A DNA stretch of 64,000 nt. Source: Planctomycetota bacterium (GTDB lineage Bacteria; Planctomycetota; Phycisphaerae; Phycisphaerales; UBA1924). Below the pieces are notes generated by a model. That model was given only the letters and a program-made list of their open reading frames with translations, was not told the origin of the DNA and searched no databases. The DNA lies in NCBI GenBank assembly GCA_018242605.1, contig JAFEBP010000026.1, positions 1 through 64,000 of the forward strand, given 5' to 3'. This document shows positions 15,893-25,280 of the stretch, piece after piece. Both the position numbers and the translations under genes were made by a program. Each line of letters starts with the position of its first letter. Positions within the stretch are counted from its first letter, which is position 1.

Positions 15893-17896
15893 TTACTGCA
15901 GCCCCACCAGCACCAGTACCATGCCCTTGCCCGACTCCAGGCGGGACATCGCCTTGCCCAGGATCGCGCCGTTGGCCTTCGAGGGGGCGGCCTTCATGGC
16001 GTGCCCGGGCGTGTTGCTCGTCGTGAGGAGGTCGCCCGGCTGGATCGCGCCGGTGTCAGCGTCCGCCCAGCACCACACGCGCCCGACGTTCGCGATCGGC
16101 AGCGAGCCGTCCGCGACCGTGCTGCCTTCCTGGCGGAGCGTGAGGCCCACGTTCACGCCGTTGGCGCCGCTGACGATGCCGGCGACGGTTGTGTCGTACG
16201 CGCTGCTGCTCACGCGCAGCTTGCCCGCGTGATCGGGATCGATGCTCACCACCATGCCGGGCGCGGGCGCGACGCCCCCGGACGGGGCGACGCAGTAGGG
16301 TTCGGCGATATCCGAGCCTCCCATGATCTCCAGTACATTCGTGCGGGTCGTGCCCACCACGTGGAGTTCGGTACCCGGCGTGGTCGTGCCGATCCCCACG
16401 CGGCCCTGGCGGGTGATGATCATCGGGATAGCGTCCGCGATACCAAGAGCATTGCCGACGGCGAAGAGGAGGTTGCCCGTGCCCACGCCGTTCGCGGTGC
16501 CGGTGGAGATCAGGTTCCAAAAGCGACCGCCGTTGATGTCAGATCGGTTGTTGATCGCCAGCCATGTGCCCGTCGTGGCGTTGCTGTCAATGATCGTCGT
16601 GACGTTGGTGTCGCCCAGCACGTGCAATCGCGCGTCGGGCGTGGCCTCGGCGATGCCCACGCGACCGCCGGCGAGGTTCATCACCACATCGCCGTACAGC
16701 GACCCGGAGGCCCTGATGCCCTGGATCGTGGAGTAGCCGTTGGCCGACGCGCTGACGCCCAGGACCAGCTGCGTCGAGCCGACCGCCGGGGAGCCGAACA
16801 TGCCGAGCGTCGCGCCGGGCCCCGCGACGGTAAGCGGTGCGGCCGGCAGGGTGGTCCCGATCCCGACGAAGCCGCCGAAGTTGTTGGTGAAGGCGCCGAA
16901 GTTGTTGGGAGCGTCGGTGCGGGCGAGCCATGCGGGGAAACGGGCGGCGGGGATGATCCCGGTCGCGAGGTCCGCCGCATCGAGATTGGTGAGGCCGCTG
17001 CCGTTGCCGTTGAACAATGCTGCGGTGATCGTGTTGCCCGAAAAGCCGCCGGACGCATCCCGCAGCACCAGCGTGTTGCCGGTGGCGGTCGCCACGCCGG
17101 TGGTCCGGGCGTTGGCAAGGAGGCCCGTGGTGATGTTCGAAGCGTCCAGGGCCGTGAGGCCCGTGCCCACGCCGGCGAACGCATTGGCCGCGTTGCTGAA
17201 CGTGTTTGCTCCGATGAAGGTCTGCGTCGCGTTCGTGCGGGCAACCGTGGCCGCCAGGCGGCCATCGGGGATGGTGCCCGCGCTCAGGTTGTTCGCGTTC
17301 ACGTAGTATGCTGGGGACTGTCCGCCCAGGAGGTTGGCGTTGTTCGCGTTCGATGCGTTCGACGCGCTTGCGGCCGAGTTCGCGCTGCCCGCGGAAGACG
17401 CGAAGTTCGCTGTCTGGGCGGTCTGCGCGCTCGAAGCGCTCCCAGCGCTCGAAGCAAAGTTTGCATTCCCAGCGTTCGTCGCGAAGTTCGCGGTTCCCGC
17501 GGTCGCCGCCGACGATGCGAACACCGCGTTGGGCGTGGCGGTCAGGCGTTGGCGAGGCGCCAGATTCGTATACGCGTTGAGGGACCCGTTGGGTCGAACC
17601 CCGATCTCCAGGTGCGCGTTCGTATTGGAAAGCGAAGTCCCGAAGTCCAGCACCACCGTGAACTTCCCGTTCACCACGTCCACGACCGCGACCAACGCCG
17701 ATCCCACCTGAGCGCCGCCGATGGCCGCGTCATACGCCGCGAACCGCATCTGATACTGCCCGGTGGCCAGGGCGTTGTCGGTCTGCAGCTCCCCCTGATA
17801 GGTGAACTGCGTCGAAAGTTGGGCCTGGGCCGCGTGGGACATCAAAGCGGCTGCGATGCAGGCGAACGACTGACGACGAATGCGACTGATGTTCAT
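15893..17896 (-). CDS. Large secreted surface/fibre-like protein with 'VGIGTTTP' repeats
   Basis: A 667-residue exported protein. The ATG at 17896 has AAGGAG nine bases upstream. The signal peptide ends near residue 25 (AQA). Residues 29-120 are the FTYQGEL domain found in two other genes of this window. Residues 124-188 are an Ala/Ser/Asn-rich repeat. Next come units with GNTLVLRDASGGFSG, ALFNGNGSGLTNLD and GFVGIGTT, the pattern of bacterial and phage fibre shafts. The end is a distinct domain (GGSDIAEPY, VAGIVSGANGV, GDLLTTSNTPGHA) common in planctomycete surface proteins. It is probably a stalk or adhesin. It diverges from a sigma-factor gene and is followed by the metalloprotease gene. 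Confidence 0.75.
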   Translation of the reverse strand: MNISRIRRQSFACIAAALMSHAAQAQLSTQFTYQGELQTDNALATGQYQMRFAAYDAAIGGAQVGSALVAVVDVVNGKFTVVLDFGTSLSNTNAHLEIGVRPNGSLNAYTNLAPRQRLTATPNAVFASSAATAGTANFATNAGNANFASSAGSASSAQTAQTANFASSAGSANSAASASNASNANNANLLGGQSPAYYVNANNLSAGTIPDGRLAATVARTNATQTFIGANTFSNAANAFAGVGTGLTALDASNITTGLLANARTTGVATATGNTLVLRDASGGFSGNTITAALFNGNGSGLTNLDAADLATGIIPAARFPAWLARTDAPNNFGAFTNNFGGFVGIGTTLPAAPLTVAGPGATLGMFGSPAVGSTQLVLGVSASANGYSTIQGIRASGSLYGDVVMNLAGGRVGIAEATPDARLHVLGDTNVTTIIDSNATTGTWLAINNRSDINGGRFWNLISTGTANGVGTGNLLFAVGNALGIADAIPMIITRQGRVGIGTTTPGTELHVVGTTRTNVLEIMGGSDIAEPYCVAPSGGVAPAPGMVVSIDPDHAGKLRVSSSAYDTTVAGIVSGANGVNVGLTLRQEGSTVADGSLPIANVGRVWCWADADTGAIQPGDLLTTSNTPGHAMKAAPSKANGAILGKAMSRLESGKGMVLVLVGLQ
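17333..17527 (-). repeat. Ala/Ser/Asn-rich repeat encoding the fibre shaft
   Basis: Inside the surface-protein gene, short units such as NFASSAGSA and NAGNANFASS recur for about 65 residues. The DNA shows matching imperfect repeats of TTCGC/GCGTTCG. It may vary in length between strains. Confidence 0.6.
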
Positions 17897-18101
17897 GGCG
17901 TGCTCCTTGGGGTGCTTCAACTCGCGGCGGCGTGCGGGGGATGGGGGGACGGGGCGATCGCGAACGGGTCTCGTTGGGGCGTTCTCGGACCTCGCGGCCC
18001 GGCTCCAAACCGCAGACCTCCGACCGAGGAGTAGCGAAATCGCCGTCGGCCAGCCTTCACCAATCCGCCCGCGTTCTCTGGTACGATGGTGGAGAACCCT
18101 C

Positions 18102-18677
18102 ATGGCCGACGTCACCAAGCTCCTCGAGGACCTCGCCCAAGGACGCCAGCAGGCGTCGGATGAGTTGTTTTCTCTGGTCTACGAGCAACTCCGGGGGTTG
18201 GCTGCGTCGTACTTGCGCACCGAGCGTCCCGATCACACGCTCCAACCCACCGCGCTGGTCCACGAAGCCTACCTGAAACTGGTGGAGCCGGGCACAGACC
18301 AGCCCCGCACCCGCGCGCACTTCCAGGCGCTGGCCTCGCGTGTCATGCGGAATCTCCTCGTCGACCACGCCCGCAAAGTCGGCAGCCAGAAGCGGGGCGG
18401 GGACCTCCAACGGATTCCCCTCACCAATCTCGATATCCCCGAGGCTCCTTCCTCCGCGGATGTGCTCGACATCGATGGCCTGCTGAACCGTCTGGGAGTT
18501 CTGAGTCCCCGGACCGCCCGTGTCGTCGAACTGCGGTTCTTTGGAGGCCTCTCCAACGAAGCGATCGCCACGGCCACCGGGTTCTCGCTCACCTCCGTCG
18601 AGCGTGACTGGCGATTCGCCCGTGCCTGGCTGATCGAGCACTGGCCCAAGCCCGAAGGAGCCGCGGGACAGCCGTGA
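18102..18677 (+). CDS. ECF-type sigma factor (planctomycete kinase-associated group)
   Basis: A 191-residue sigma factor. The ATG at 18102 has GGAG upstream. Region 2 shows ELFSLVYEQLRGLAASYLR and PTALVHEAYLKL, followed by FQALASRVMRNLLVDHARK. Region 4 is LSPRTARVVELRFFGGLSNEAIATATG with helix-turn-helix residues TSVERDWRFARAWL. This is the group of ECF-like factors typically encoded beside large Ser/Thr kinases. The kinase gene follows with a four-base overlap, so the two are translated together. There is no anti-sigma gene; the kinase may be the regulator. Targets may include the divergent surface-protein gene. Confidence 0.88.
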   Translation: MADVTKLLEDLAQGRQQASDELFSLVYEQLRGLAASYLRTERPDHTLQPTALVHEAYLKLVEPGTDQPRTRAHFQALASRVMRNLLVDHARKVGSQKRGGDLQRIPLTNLDIPEAPSSADVLDIDGLLNRLGVLSPRTARVVELRFFGGLSNEAIATATGFSLTSVERDWRFARAWLIEHWPKPEGAAGQP

Positions 18678-21600
18678 CGCCTGAGCGATTCCAACAGGTC
18701 CGCGATCTCTTCGACCAGGCCAGCGAACTCCCCAAGGACCGGCGGGCGGCGATGCTCGACCGCGTATGCGCGGGGGATGCGGACCTTCGCGAGAGCGTGC
18801 TGCGTCTGCTCGCGCACGCCGATGAACCCGCGGCCCGTGTCGATGCGTCTCCCGTCGCGGCGGTCGTTGGGCACGCGTGGAACACCGCGTCATCGGGCGG
18901 CGGCGTGCCCGAGCGTGTGGGGCAGTTCCGGATCGTCGCGCCCATCGGTCACGGGGGCATGGGCTCGGTGTACGAAGCCCGCCAGGAGAACCCCGCGCGA
19001 TCGGTCGCGATCAAACTGATGCGGGCCGACGCGTCCGGCCCCGAGTCCTTGCGTCGCTTCCTGCACGAGGCCCACGTGCTGGGCCGTCTTCGCCATCCCG
19101 GCATCGCCTGCATCTTCGAGGGCGGCGTCGCCGACACGCCCCAGGGTCGGCGCCCCTTCATCGCGATGGAGTTGATCCGCGGCATGTCGCTGACGGCCCA
19201 TGCCAACAACGCCGGGCTTGATATCCGCGGACGCATCGAACTGTTCGCGAAGGCCTGCGACGCCGTCGAGCACGCCCACCAGGCCAACATCGTGCATCGC
19301 GATCTCAAGCCCTCCAACATCCTGGTGGACGAGTCGGGCCAGCCCAAGCTCGTGGACTTTGGCGTCGCGTCAGCGGGTGCCCTCGACGCCAGCGTCCAGA
19401 GCATGCACACCCGGGCCGGGCAAGTCATCGGCACGCTCTCCTACATGAGCCCCGAGCAGATCGCGGGGCGGGCCGGCGAGGTGGACGCGCGATCCGACGT
19501 CTATTCACTGGGCGTGGTGCTCTTCGAACTGCTCACGGGCCGCCTGCCGCTGGACCTGCGAGAACGTTCGCTGCCGGAGTCGGCGCGCATCCTTCGCGAC
19601 GAGGAACCTTCGCGATTGAGCACGATCGACCCGCGTCTGCGGGGCGATCTCGACACCGTCGTCACCAAGTGCCTCGACAAGGACCCGCAGCGCCGGTACG
19701 GCTCCGCAGGCAGCCTCGCCGAGGATCTGCGCCGATACCTCGGCGACGAACCCATCCTCGCCAGGCGGCCCACCGCCGCGTACCAGATCCGCAAGTTCGC
19801 TCGCCGGCACACGGAACTGGTCATGGCCACCACCACCGCCTTCTGCATCCTCATCGCGGGCATTGTCGCGACCTCACTGTTCGCGATCCGCGCAGAGCGG
19901 CAGCGCGCACTTGCACAACGCAACGAATCCACGGCCCGCTGGGAGAGCTACCGCAACGCCATCTCCGCCGCAGACCGCGCCCTGCAGGTCAACGACGCGG
20001 CCAACGCGATCCGCCTGCTCCAGGACGCGCCGCAAGAGCACCGCGGCTGGGAGTGGCGGCACCTGCGAACCTCAAGCGACTTGAGCCTCCTCACGATCCA
20101 CGCCCATGCGGGCCCGGTCCACGGCGTTGCCCTGGACATGGCCGAGCGCGCCGCGTACTCCGTCGGCGCGGACGCCCTGCTGAAACGTTGGAACCTCGAC
20201 ACCCGCAGCGAGGAATGGCGGGCGCGGCTTGACGCCGCCGCCACCGTCCTGATGCTGGCCGATACAGCCCACACCATCATCACGCAAACGGCGGACGGCG
20301 CGACCGCGGCGTGGTCCACGCGCGACGGCGCCCCGATCTGGTCCACACCCGCGGGGCGGTGGGGCCCGCTGCATCCACAATCCCTCTTTCCCGATCAGAC
20401 GCGTCTGGCCGTGCCCATCGAGTCCCGCATCGCGTTCCTCGATGTGCGAACGGGCGTGGAGCACTCTTCGTTCCCGCTACCGATGCGGGGCGCTCGGTTT
20501 CCCGCCATCGACGCGTCGGGCACGCGTCTGGCCTGCGATCTTCGCGGTCAGACCGTGATGTTCGATCTCGCCACCGCCAAGGAGCTCCGACGCCTCTTCA
20601 CCGCCCCCGGCGCCTGGGCCGGGGCGCAGGACGTGTACTGGATCGCCAGCCCGAACTCGCGCAGCCTCGCCAGCATCGATGTCGCGCCAAGCCCGATGCC
20701 GGACGCGACGGCCTCTCTCGCCGCCATCAGCGCTTTCACGCCGATGACCTCGCGGCAGCGGCTTGTGGGCATGGGCGGTCCGGGCGGCGCGTTCTTTGCG
20801 ACTCCAAGCCTTGAGCGACCTTTCACGCTCAAGGCAACGCCGCTGCGAGGCCCGGCCGAGAGCCTGTCCGCCGCGGCGCTCGATGAAAGCAGCGGGCGCA
20901 TCCTCACGGGCGACCGCGAGGGCGTGCTGCGTCTATGGACCACGACGCCCGAGGGCATGCAGCTCGAAATCCCACGTTCCAACGATGCGATCCTGCTCGG
21001 GGCTGTCTGTCCCGATGGGACTCGCCTCGCGACCGGCGGCTGGGGCGGCGTCAAGGTCTGGGAGACATCGACGGGCGACGAGATCGCATCGGTGGTGCCC
21101 ATGCGCAGCGAGGTCTCGGGGCTTGTGTTCGAAGACTCGGGCGATCGCTTCTTCGCGAGCGCCCTCGACGGCGTCGTTTACTCCTTCAACGCACGCGACG
21201 CGACGCCGCTCATGCGCTCTCGGCCTTTGACGAGCGAGCCGGGCAGAACGACGTTGGCGTGGGAACGCAAGACCCGGAGCTTGCTTGCCATCACCGGCAC
21301 ACCCGACCTCATCGTGCTCGATCCCGATGACCTGAGCGTCAGTCACAGAGTGCCCATTTCCGACAAGGACCTGTTCTTCATCTGCGCGAACAACGACGCA
21401 GGGCTGGTGGCGATGACGGATCGTTCCGGCGGGGTCTGGCTCTTCAATCTCTCACGACCGAAGGACCCGCCCCGCCGATTGCTCCAAGGAACTTCCGGTT
21501 CATGGCCACCGCCGGTACTCCCCACCGTCGCCTTCGATTCGACCGGCGAGTTGCTTGCCTGCATCCGCACCGACGGCGCCATCCAGATGCTCGACGTTCG

Positions 21601-22438
21601 CACCGGCGCCACGCGCTGGTCACGCGCGAACTTCTCCGCGGAGCGCATCGGCAACATGGTCTTCTCGGCGGATCGCTCGCGGCTCTTTGTCGGCTCGGCC
21701 GGCGGCATGATCGGCGTCTTCGACGTGAACACGGGCGACAAGGTGCTCTTCATCATCGACGTGTCATCGGGAATCGTCTCGCTCTCGTTCGCGCAAGACA
21801 AGCTGATCGTCTGCTCCCTGGGCCCGCGCGCGGGCTGGCATGTCATTGGTTCCGGCGCGACGCTCGAGACCATCGAACGCCGGGAGGCCCGCCTGCGTGC
21901 CGCTTCCTTCGCGCAGCGCCTTATCGAACAGCACCGCATCGCGGCCGATGCGATCGCGGCGATCAAGGAAGACGCGACCATACCCCCGGGCGATCGCGAG
22001 AGCATTGCCGCGCTGCTCGCCGTGCGGGGCGATCATCCCAACTACCTCAACAGCGACGCGTGGGCGATCGTTCGATTCCCGAATCGCCCGACCACCGACT
22101 ACGAACTTGCCGTGCGTCTCGCCCGGCGTGCCTGCGAGATTCGTCCAGACCAATCCGCGTTCCGCAACACGCTGGGCTTCGCCCTGATGAGAGTGGGAGA
22201 CTTTGACGGAGCAGAGCACGAACTGCTCGAGGGCCTGCGCATCCGACGCGAGAACGGCGAGAGCGATCACCCCGTGGACATCCTCGCCATCGCCATGACC
22301 CGCCTGGCCAAGGGCGATGCCAACGCCCGCGCTGACTTTGACCATGGAGCGGCGTTGATGCAGCAGCCTTCATATCGCGACGACGCCGATTGTCAGTGGA
22401 TCTTCGCGGAGGCCAAGAAGAAGTTCCAAGCCTCCTGA
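18674..22438 (+). CDS. Membrane Ser/Thr protein kinase with WD40-like and TPR sensor region
   Basis: A 1254-residue kinase starting at GTG 18674 inside the sigma-factor stop. Residues 1-60 form a small N-terminal domain seen in kinase/sigma pairs. The kinase domain (about 85-360) has a glycine loop GHGGMGSVY, Lys114 (VAIK), HRDLKPSN with Asp210 and DFG with Asp228. One membrane helix lies near 382-402. Residues 420-1080 are beta-propeller-like repeats (GRILTGDREGVLRLWTT, ATGGWGGVKVWETSTG). TPR-like helices close the protein (NTLGFALMRVGDFDGAEHEL). The propeller should be outside the cytoplasm and sense a ligand or surface protein. Phosphorylation of the paired sigma factor is plausible but not shown. 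Confidence 0.88.
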   Translation: MTPERFQQVRDLFDQASELPKDRRAAMLDRVCAGDADLRESVLRLLAHADEPAARVDASPVAAVVGHAWNTASSGGGVPERVGQFRIVAPIGHGGMGSVYEARQENPARSVAIKLMRADASGPESLRRFLHEAHVLGRLRHPGIACIFEGGVADTPQGRRPFIAMELIRGMSLTAHANNAGLDIRGRIELFAKACDAVEHAHQANIVHRDLKPSNILVDESGQPKLVDFGVASAGALDASVQSMHTRAGQVIGTLSYMSPEQIAGRAGEVDARSDVYSLGVVLFELLTGRLPLDLRERSLPESARILRDEEPSRLSTIDPRLRGDLDTVVTKCLDKDPQRRYGSAGSLAEDLRRYLGDEPILARRPTAAYQIRKFARRHTELVMATTTAFCILIAGIVATSLFAIRAERQRALAQRNESTARWESYRNAISAADRALQVNDAANAIRLLQDAPQEHRGWEWRHLRTSSDLSLLTIHAHAGPVHGVALDMAERAAYSVGADALLKRWNLDTRSEEWRARLDAAATVLMLADTAHTIITQTADGATAAWSTRDGAPIWSTPAGRWGPLHPQSLFPDQTRLAVPIESRIAFLDVRTGVEHSSFPLPMRGARFPAIDASGTRLACDLRGQTVMFDLATAKELRRLFTAPGAWAGAQDVYWIASPNSRSLASIDVAPSPMPDATASLAAISAFTPMTSRQRLVGMGGPGGAFFATPSLERPFTLKATPLRGPAESLSAAALDESSGRILTGDREGVLRLWTTTPEGMQLEIPRSNDAILLGAVCPDGTRLATGGWGGVKVWETSTGDEIASVVPMRSEVSGLVFEDSGDRFFASALDGVVYSFNARDATPLMRSRPLTSEPGRTTLAWERKTRSLLAITGTPDLIVLDPDDLSVSHRVPISDKDLFFICANNDAGLVAMTDRSGGVWLFNLSRPKDPPRRLLQGTSGSWPPPVLPTVAFDSTGELLACIRTDGAIQMLDVRTGATRWSRANFSAERIGNMVFSADRSRLFVGSAGGMIGVFDVNTGDKVLFIIDVSSGIVSLSFAQDKLIVCSLGPRAGWHVIGSGATLETIERREARLRAASFAQRLIEQHRIAADAIAAIKEDATIPPGDRESIAALLAVRGDHPNYLNSDAWAIVRFPNRPTTDYELAVRLARRACEIRPDQSAFRNTLGFALMRVGDFDGAEHELLEGLRIRRENGESDHPVDILAIAMTRLAKGDANARADFDHGAALMQQPSYRDDADCQWIFAEAKKKFQAS

Positions 22439-22719
22439 CCAGCGTGCAGCCGCGGCACATCATCGATCGCCGGTTCGTCAATGCCGAAACCAAGCGAGCA
22501 TTGGAACGAGCTCGGGGTCTTCGGCGTCAACGCAGCGCCCTGGGTTTGGGCAGAAGGGGACGATGCCCACTGCGACAGCGCGGGCGAGCGGGTCATGTTG
22601 ATCTCGGATAGCAACGGACCACCAAGGCGCGGGCGATTGGGTGGAATCAGGCGACCGAACGCACGAACGGGGCCACTGGAAGGCGGTCGCCGCGGCCGTC
22701 GCGACTTTGCAGCCGCGTT

Positions 22720-23775
22720 CTAGCGCGGGCCCACGGCGATGAAGGACACGCTCGAGTCCGTCGGCACGCCGGAGGCGTTGCGCGTGGTGAACGTGACGGA
22801 GCCGAAGGCGACGTTTTGGGTCACGCTGAACCCGGCGGTGCCGGGGGTTGCGACGATCGTGGGGAGGTTTGAGAACGGGGTGTTGAACGTAACGCTATAG
22901 AGGCCGGTCGCGTTGTGCGTGACGGCCCAGCCCGAGCCGGCGAATACGGTGCCCAGGATTCCAACCGTTCCTCGCACGGTACGCAGTTTCTCTTCGGCGG
23001 CCGACGCGAAGTACTCGCCAGAGGATCCGAGACGGATGTCCCCGCGGACCTCCAACTTCGCGGTGGGCGAAGACGTGCCGATGCCGATATTACCGCCGCC
23101 GAGCGTGTTGAGGATAATGTCTCCGCCGGTCCTTGCGTTAATCACAGAGAAATCGGGATCGCCGGGTGAGCCGTAACCGACCCAGGCACGCTCGATGTTG
23201 GCGTTGTCTCGGTAACTGATATAGCCGACCTGTGCTGATGCCGCGCCGATGTCCTGGATCGCGATCGTGGGTTCGAGCGTGGCGATGTGCAGCCAGTGCG
23301 TGGGCGTTGTGGTGCCGATGCCGACCTTGCCGTTGTTGTCCACGTTGACCGCGTTCGCGGGCGACCCGTCGGGGGAGGCGAGGGAGTTTGCGACGCTGGC
23401 CGCGGTGGCGCGGGGCGCGGGCGCCACGAACTGGCGCGAGAGGGTGGTGAAGCCCGTGGTGTTCGTGCAGTCGAGCCCGGAATCGGTGCGGACGTCGATT
23501 TCGAGGTATCTGTCGCCGGTTGTCAGGAACGCCGCGCCGAAGTCCACGTTTGCGGTGAAGCGTCCGGCGCTCACCTGCACGTCGTTGACGCAGACCTGGG
23601 GGCCGACGGCGACGCCGCCCGAGGGCAGGTTGAACAGGCGGAAGCGAAAGTCGTGGAGGCCGCTTACGAGTTGACCGCTTTCGTTCAGCTCGCCCTGGTA
23701 GGTGAAGGCGGTGGACTGGGCGGCGGCGAGGGAAGCCGCCGCGAGCGTGCAGAAGAGTGCGAGCGTGCGAAACAT
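22720..23775 (-). CDS. Secreted surface protein, FTYQGEL family, with C-terminal beta domain
   Basis: A 351-residue exported protein. The ATG at 23775 has AAGGAG nine bases upstream. The signal peptide ends at about residue 20 (LAAAQ). FTYQGELNESGQL starts the N-terminal domain, which includes DFRFRLFNLPSGG and APAPRATAASVAN. Middle units read VGIGTTTPTHWLHIA and IGIGTSSPTAKLEVRGDI, the repeat of fibre-like shafts. The C-terminal 70 residues (GLYSVTFNTPFSNLPTIVAT ... FIAVGPR) resemble the compact C1q-like or H-lectin-like tips of bacterial fibres. It is a close relative of the next gene and lies in the same strand group as a kinase/sigma pair. Confidence 0.72.
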   Translation of the reverse strand: MFRTLALFCTLAAASLAAAQSTAFTYQGELNESGQLVSGLHDFRFRLFNLPSGGVAVGPQVCVNDVQVSAGRFTANVDFGAAFLTTGDRYLEIDVRTDSGLDCTNTTGFTTLSRQFVAPAPRATAASVANSLASPDGSPANAVNVDNNGKVGIGTTTPTHWLHIATLEPTIAIQDIGAASAQVGYISYRDNANIERAWVGYGSPGDPDFSVINARTGGDIILNTLGGGNIGIGTSSPTAKLEVRGDIRLGSSGEYFASAAEEKLRTVRGTVGILGTVFAGSGWAVTHNATGLYSVTFNTPFSNLPTIVATPGTAGFSVTQNVAFGSVTFTTRNASGVPTDSSVSFIAVGPR

Positions 23776-23991
23776 GGGTTCTCCTTGTCGGAAAGAGCGG
23801 GTGGACTCGCGGGGGCTGCTCGGGGGCGTCCGGCCGCGAAGGGGTGAGGGAATACTGGGAGCCAATGATGCGCAGGACCGGAGCTGACGCCGTGGAGTCA
23901 CGGCTGGTGCACCACGCCGTCGCGGGCGCCGTCGACTGTGATCCTTGAATGACGAGTTGGGCCTTAGACAACGCGGGTCGCGGGCGGTGCG

Positions 23992-25197
23992 CTACCGCGG
24001 GCCGATGGCGATGAAGTCAACGTCGCGGTCGACCCAACTGTGGTCAAAGACATACTGAACGAAGAAGTCAGCGGAGTCTGTGGTAGGCCCGGCCCCGCGA
24101 TTGGTGACGTTGAAGGTCTCGTCGTCTACTCCTCCGGGGTACGCGCCGGAACACACGGTGGCGACAACGATGGGCGTGCCTGCGAACGGCGTCGCGAACG
24201 TGATCGAGAGGTGGCCCTGAGAGATCCGCGTCGAGGTGAATCCGGTACCGGCCAACCGAGATCCGTTGGCCGCGACTCGTCCGCGGATCATCCTGAGGTT
24301 CTCTTCGCCGGCGGTTGCCCGGTACTGCCCGGTGGGCCCGAGCCGGATGTCGCCGCGAACATCGAGCTTGGCGGCGGGGAAGGTCGTCCCGATGCCGAGA
24401 CTGCCCGTGATATCCGCGTTGCCGACGACCCCGAGGCGGCTGACCGGCGTCGTGGTGCCGACTCCGACATTGCCGCCCGTGGGATTCAAATATACATTGC
24501 CGAAGAAGGGGTTGAGCACGATGTCACCGCCGGGGCGGGCGTTGACGACGGAAAAGTCCGGGTCGCCGGCGGAGCCGAAGCCTACCCACGCACGCTCGAC
24601 GTTGCCGGCGTCACGGTAGCTCACGTAACCGACCTGTTGGCCGCCGGCGGTGCCCGCGGAGTCCGTGTCCTGGAGCGCCAGCGTTGGCTCCGGGTTGGCG
24701 ACATGAACAGTGTGCGTCGGAGCGGTTGTGCCGATCCCGATCTTGCCGGTGTTGTCCACGATCGCGGCGCTCGGGCGGGAGCCGTCGGGGGAGCCCAGGG
24801 CGTTGGCGACGCTTGCGGAGGTGGCGCGCGGGGCGGGGGTCACGGGCTGACGGGGCGCGAGCACGATGAAGTCGCCGGCGTTGGCGCAGTTCAGCCCTGT
24901 GCCGCGACGTGCCTCCACTTCGAGGAATCGCTGGGCCGTGCCAACGAAAGCCGGTCCAAAGTCGAGCGGCGTGGCGAACCTGCCTTCGACTACCAGGATG
25001 TTGTCCGCGCAAAGCTGGCCCCCCACCGCTGTTCCTCCTGTCGCGGCATCAAAGAGCCGGAAGCGGAAGTCGTGCGGGCCGCTCGCGGGCGTGCCGCCGG
25101 AGTTGAGTTCACCCTGATAAGTGAACGCGGTAGACTGGCCCGGGGCGACCGGGGACAGGGCAAGGGATACGAGGACGGACAGGATTCTGGCTTTCAC
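23992..25197 (-). CDS. Secreted surface protein, FTYQGEL family, paralogue of the neighbouring gene
   Basis: A 401-residue exported protein. I choose the GTG start at 25197 because GGAG sits seven bases upstream and a signal peptide follows directly (ILSVLVSLALSPVAPGQ). The frame stays open much further upstream, but that part is antisense-like Arg/Pro-rich sequence overlapping the kinase gene. The domains match the neighbour: FTYQGELNSGG, then IGIGTTAPTHTVHVA and VGVGTTTPVSRLGV shafts with one more unit, then a tip ending DVDFIAIGPR. The tip contains an insertion (VQYVFDHSWVDRD) absent from the neighbour. It begins 83 bases after the kinase stop, so it may be co-transcribed with the kinase. 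Confidence 0.72.
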   Translation of the reverse strand: MKARILSVLVSLALSPVAPGQSTAFTYQGELNSGGTPASGPHDFRFRLFDAATGGTAVGGQLCADNILVVEGRFATPLDFGPAFVGTAQRFLEVEARRGTGLNCANAGDFIVLAPRQPVTPAPRATSASVANALGSPDGSRPSAAIVDNTGKIGIGTTAPTHTVHVANPEPTLALQDTDSAGTAGGQQVGYVSYRDAGNVERAWVGFGSAGDPDFSVVNARPGGDIVLNPFFGNVYLNPTGGNVGVGTTTPVSRLGVVGNADITGSLGIGTTFPAAKLDVRGDIRLGPTGQYRATAGEENLRMIRGRVAANGSRLAGTGFTSTRISQGHLSITFATPFAGTPIVVATVCSGAYPGGVDDETFNVTNRGAGPTTDSADFFVQYVFDHSWVDRDVDFIAIGPR

Positions 25198-25280
25198 GTT
25201 GAGCTCCGGTGCGACTTTGTGCCGCGTTCTGCCCACCAAGCGGAGGGCACCGACGGAGAGCGCCAGGAATTCGTCGAATC

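Noticed and set aside
17897-18118. 74-codon extension of the surface protein at 15893
   Set aside because: The signal peptide and AAGGAG mark the ATG at 17896; the extension crosses the divergent sigma-factor start.
22481-22723. 80-codon frame between the kinase and surface-protein genes
   Set aside because: Arg/Gly-rich, no ribosome site, no known family.
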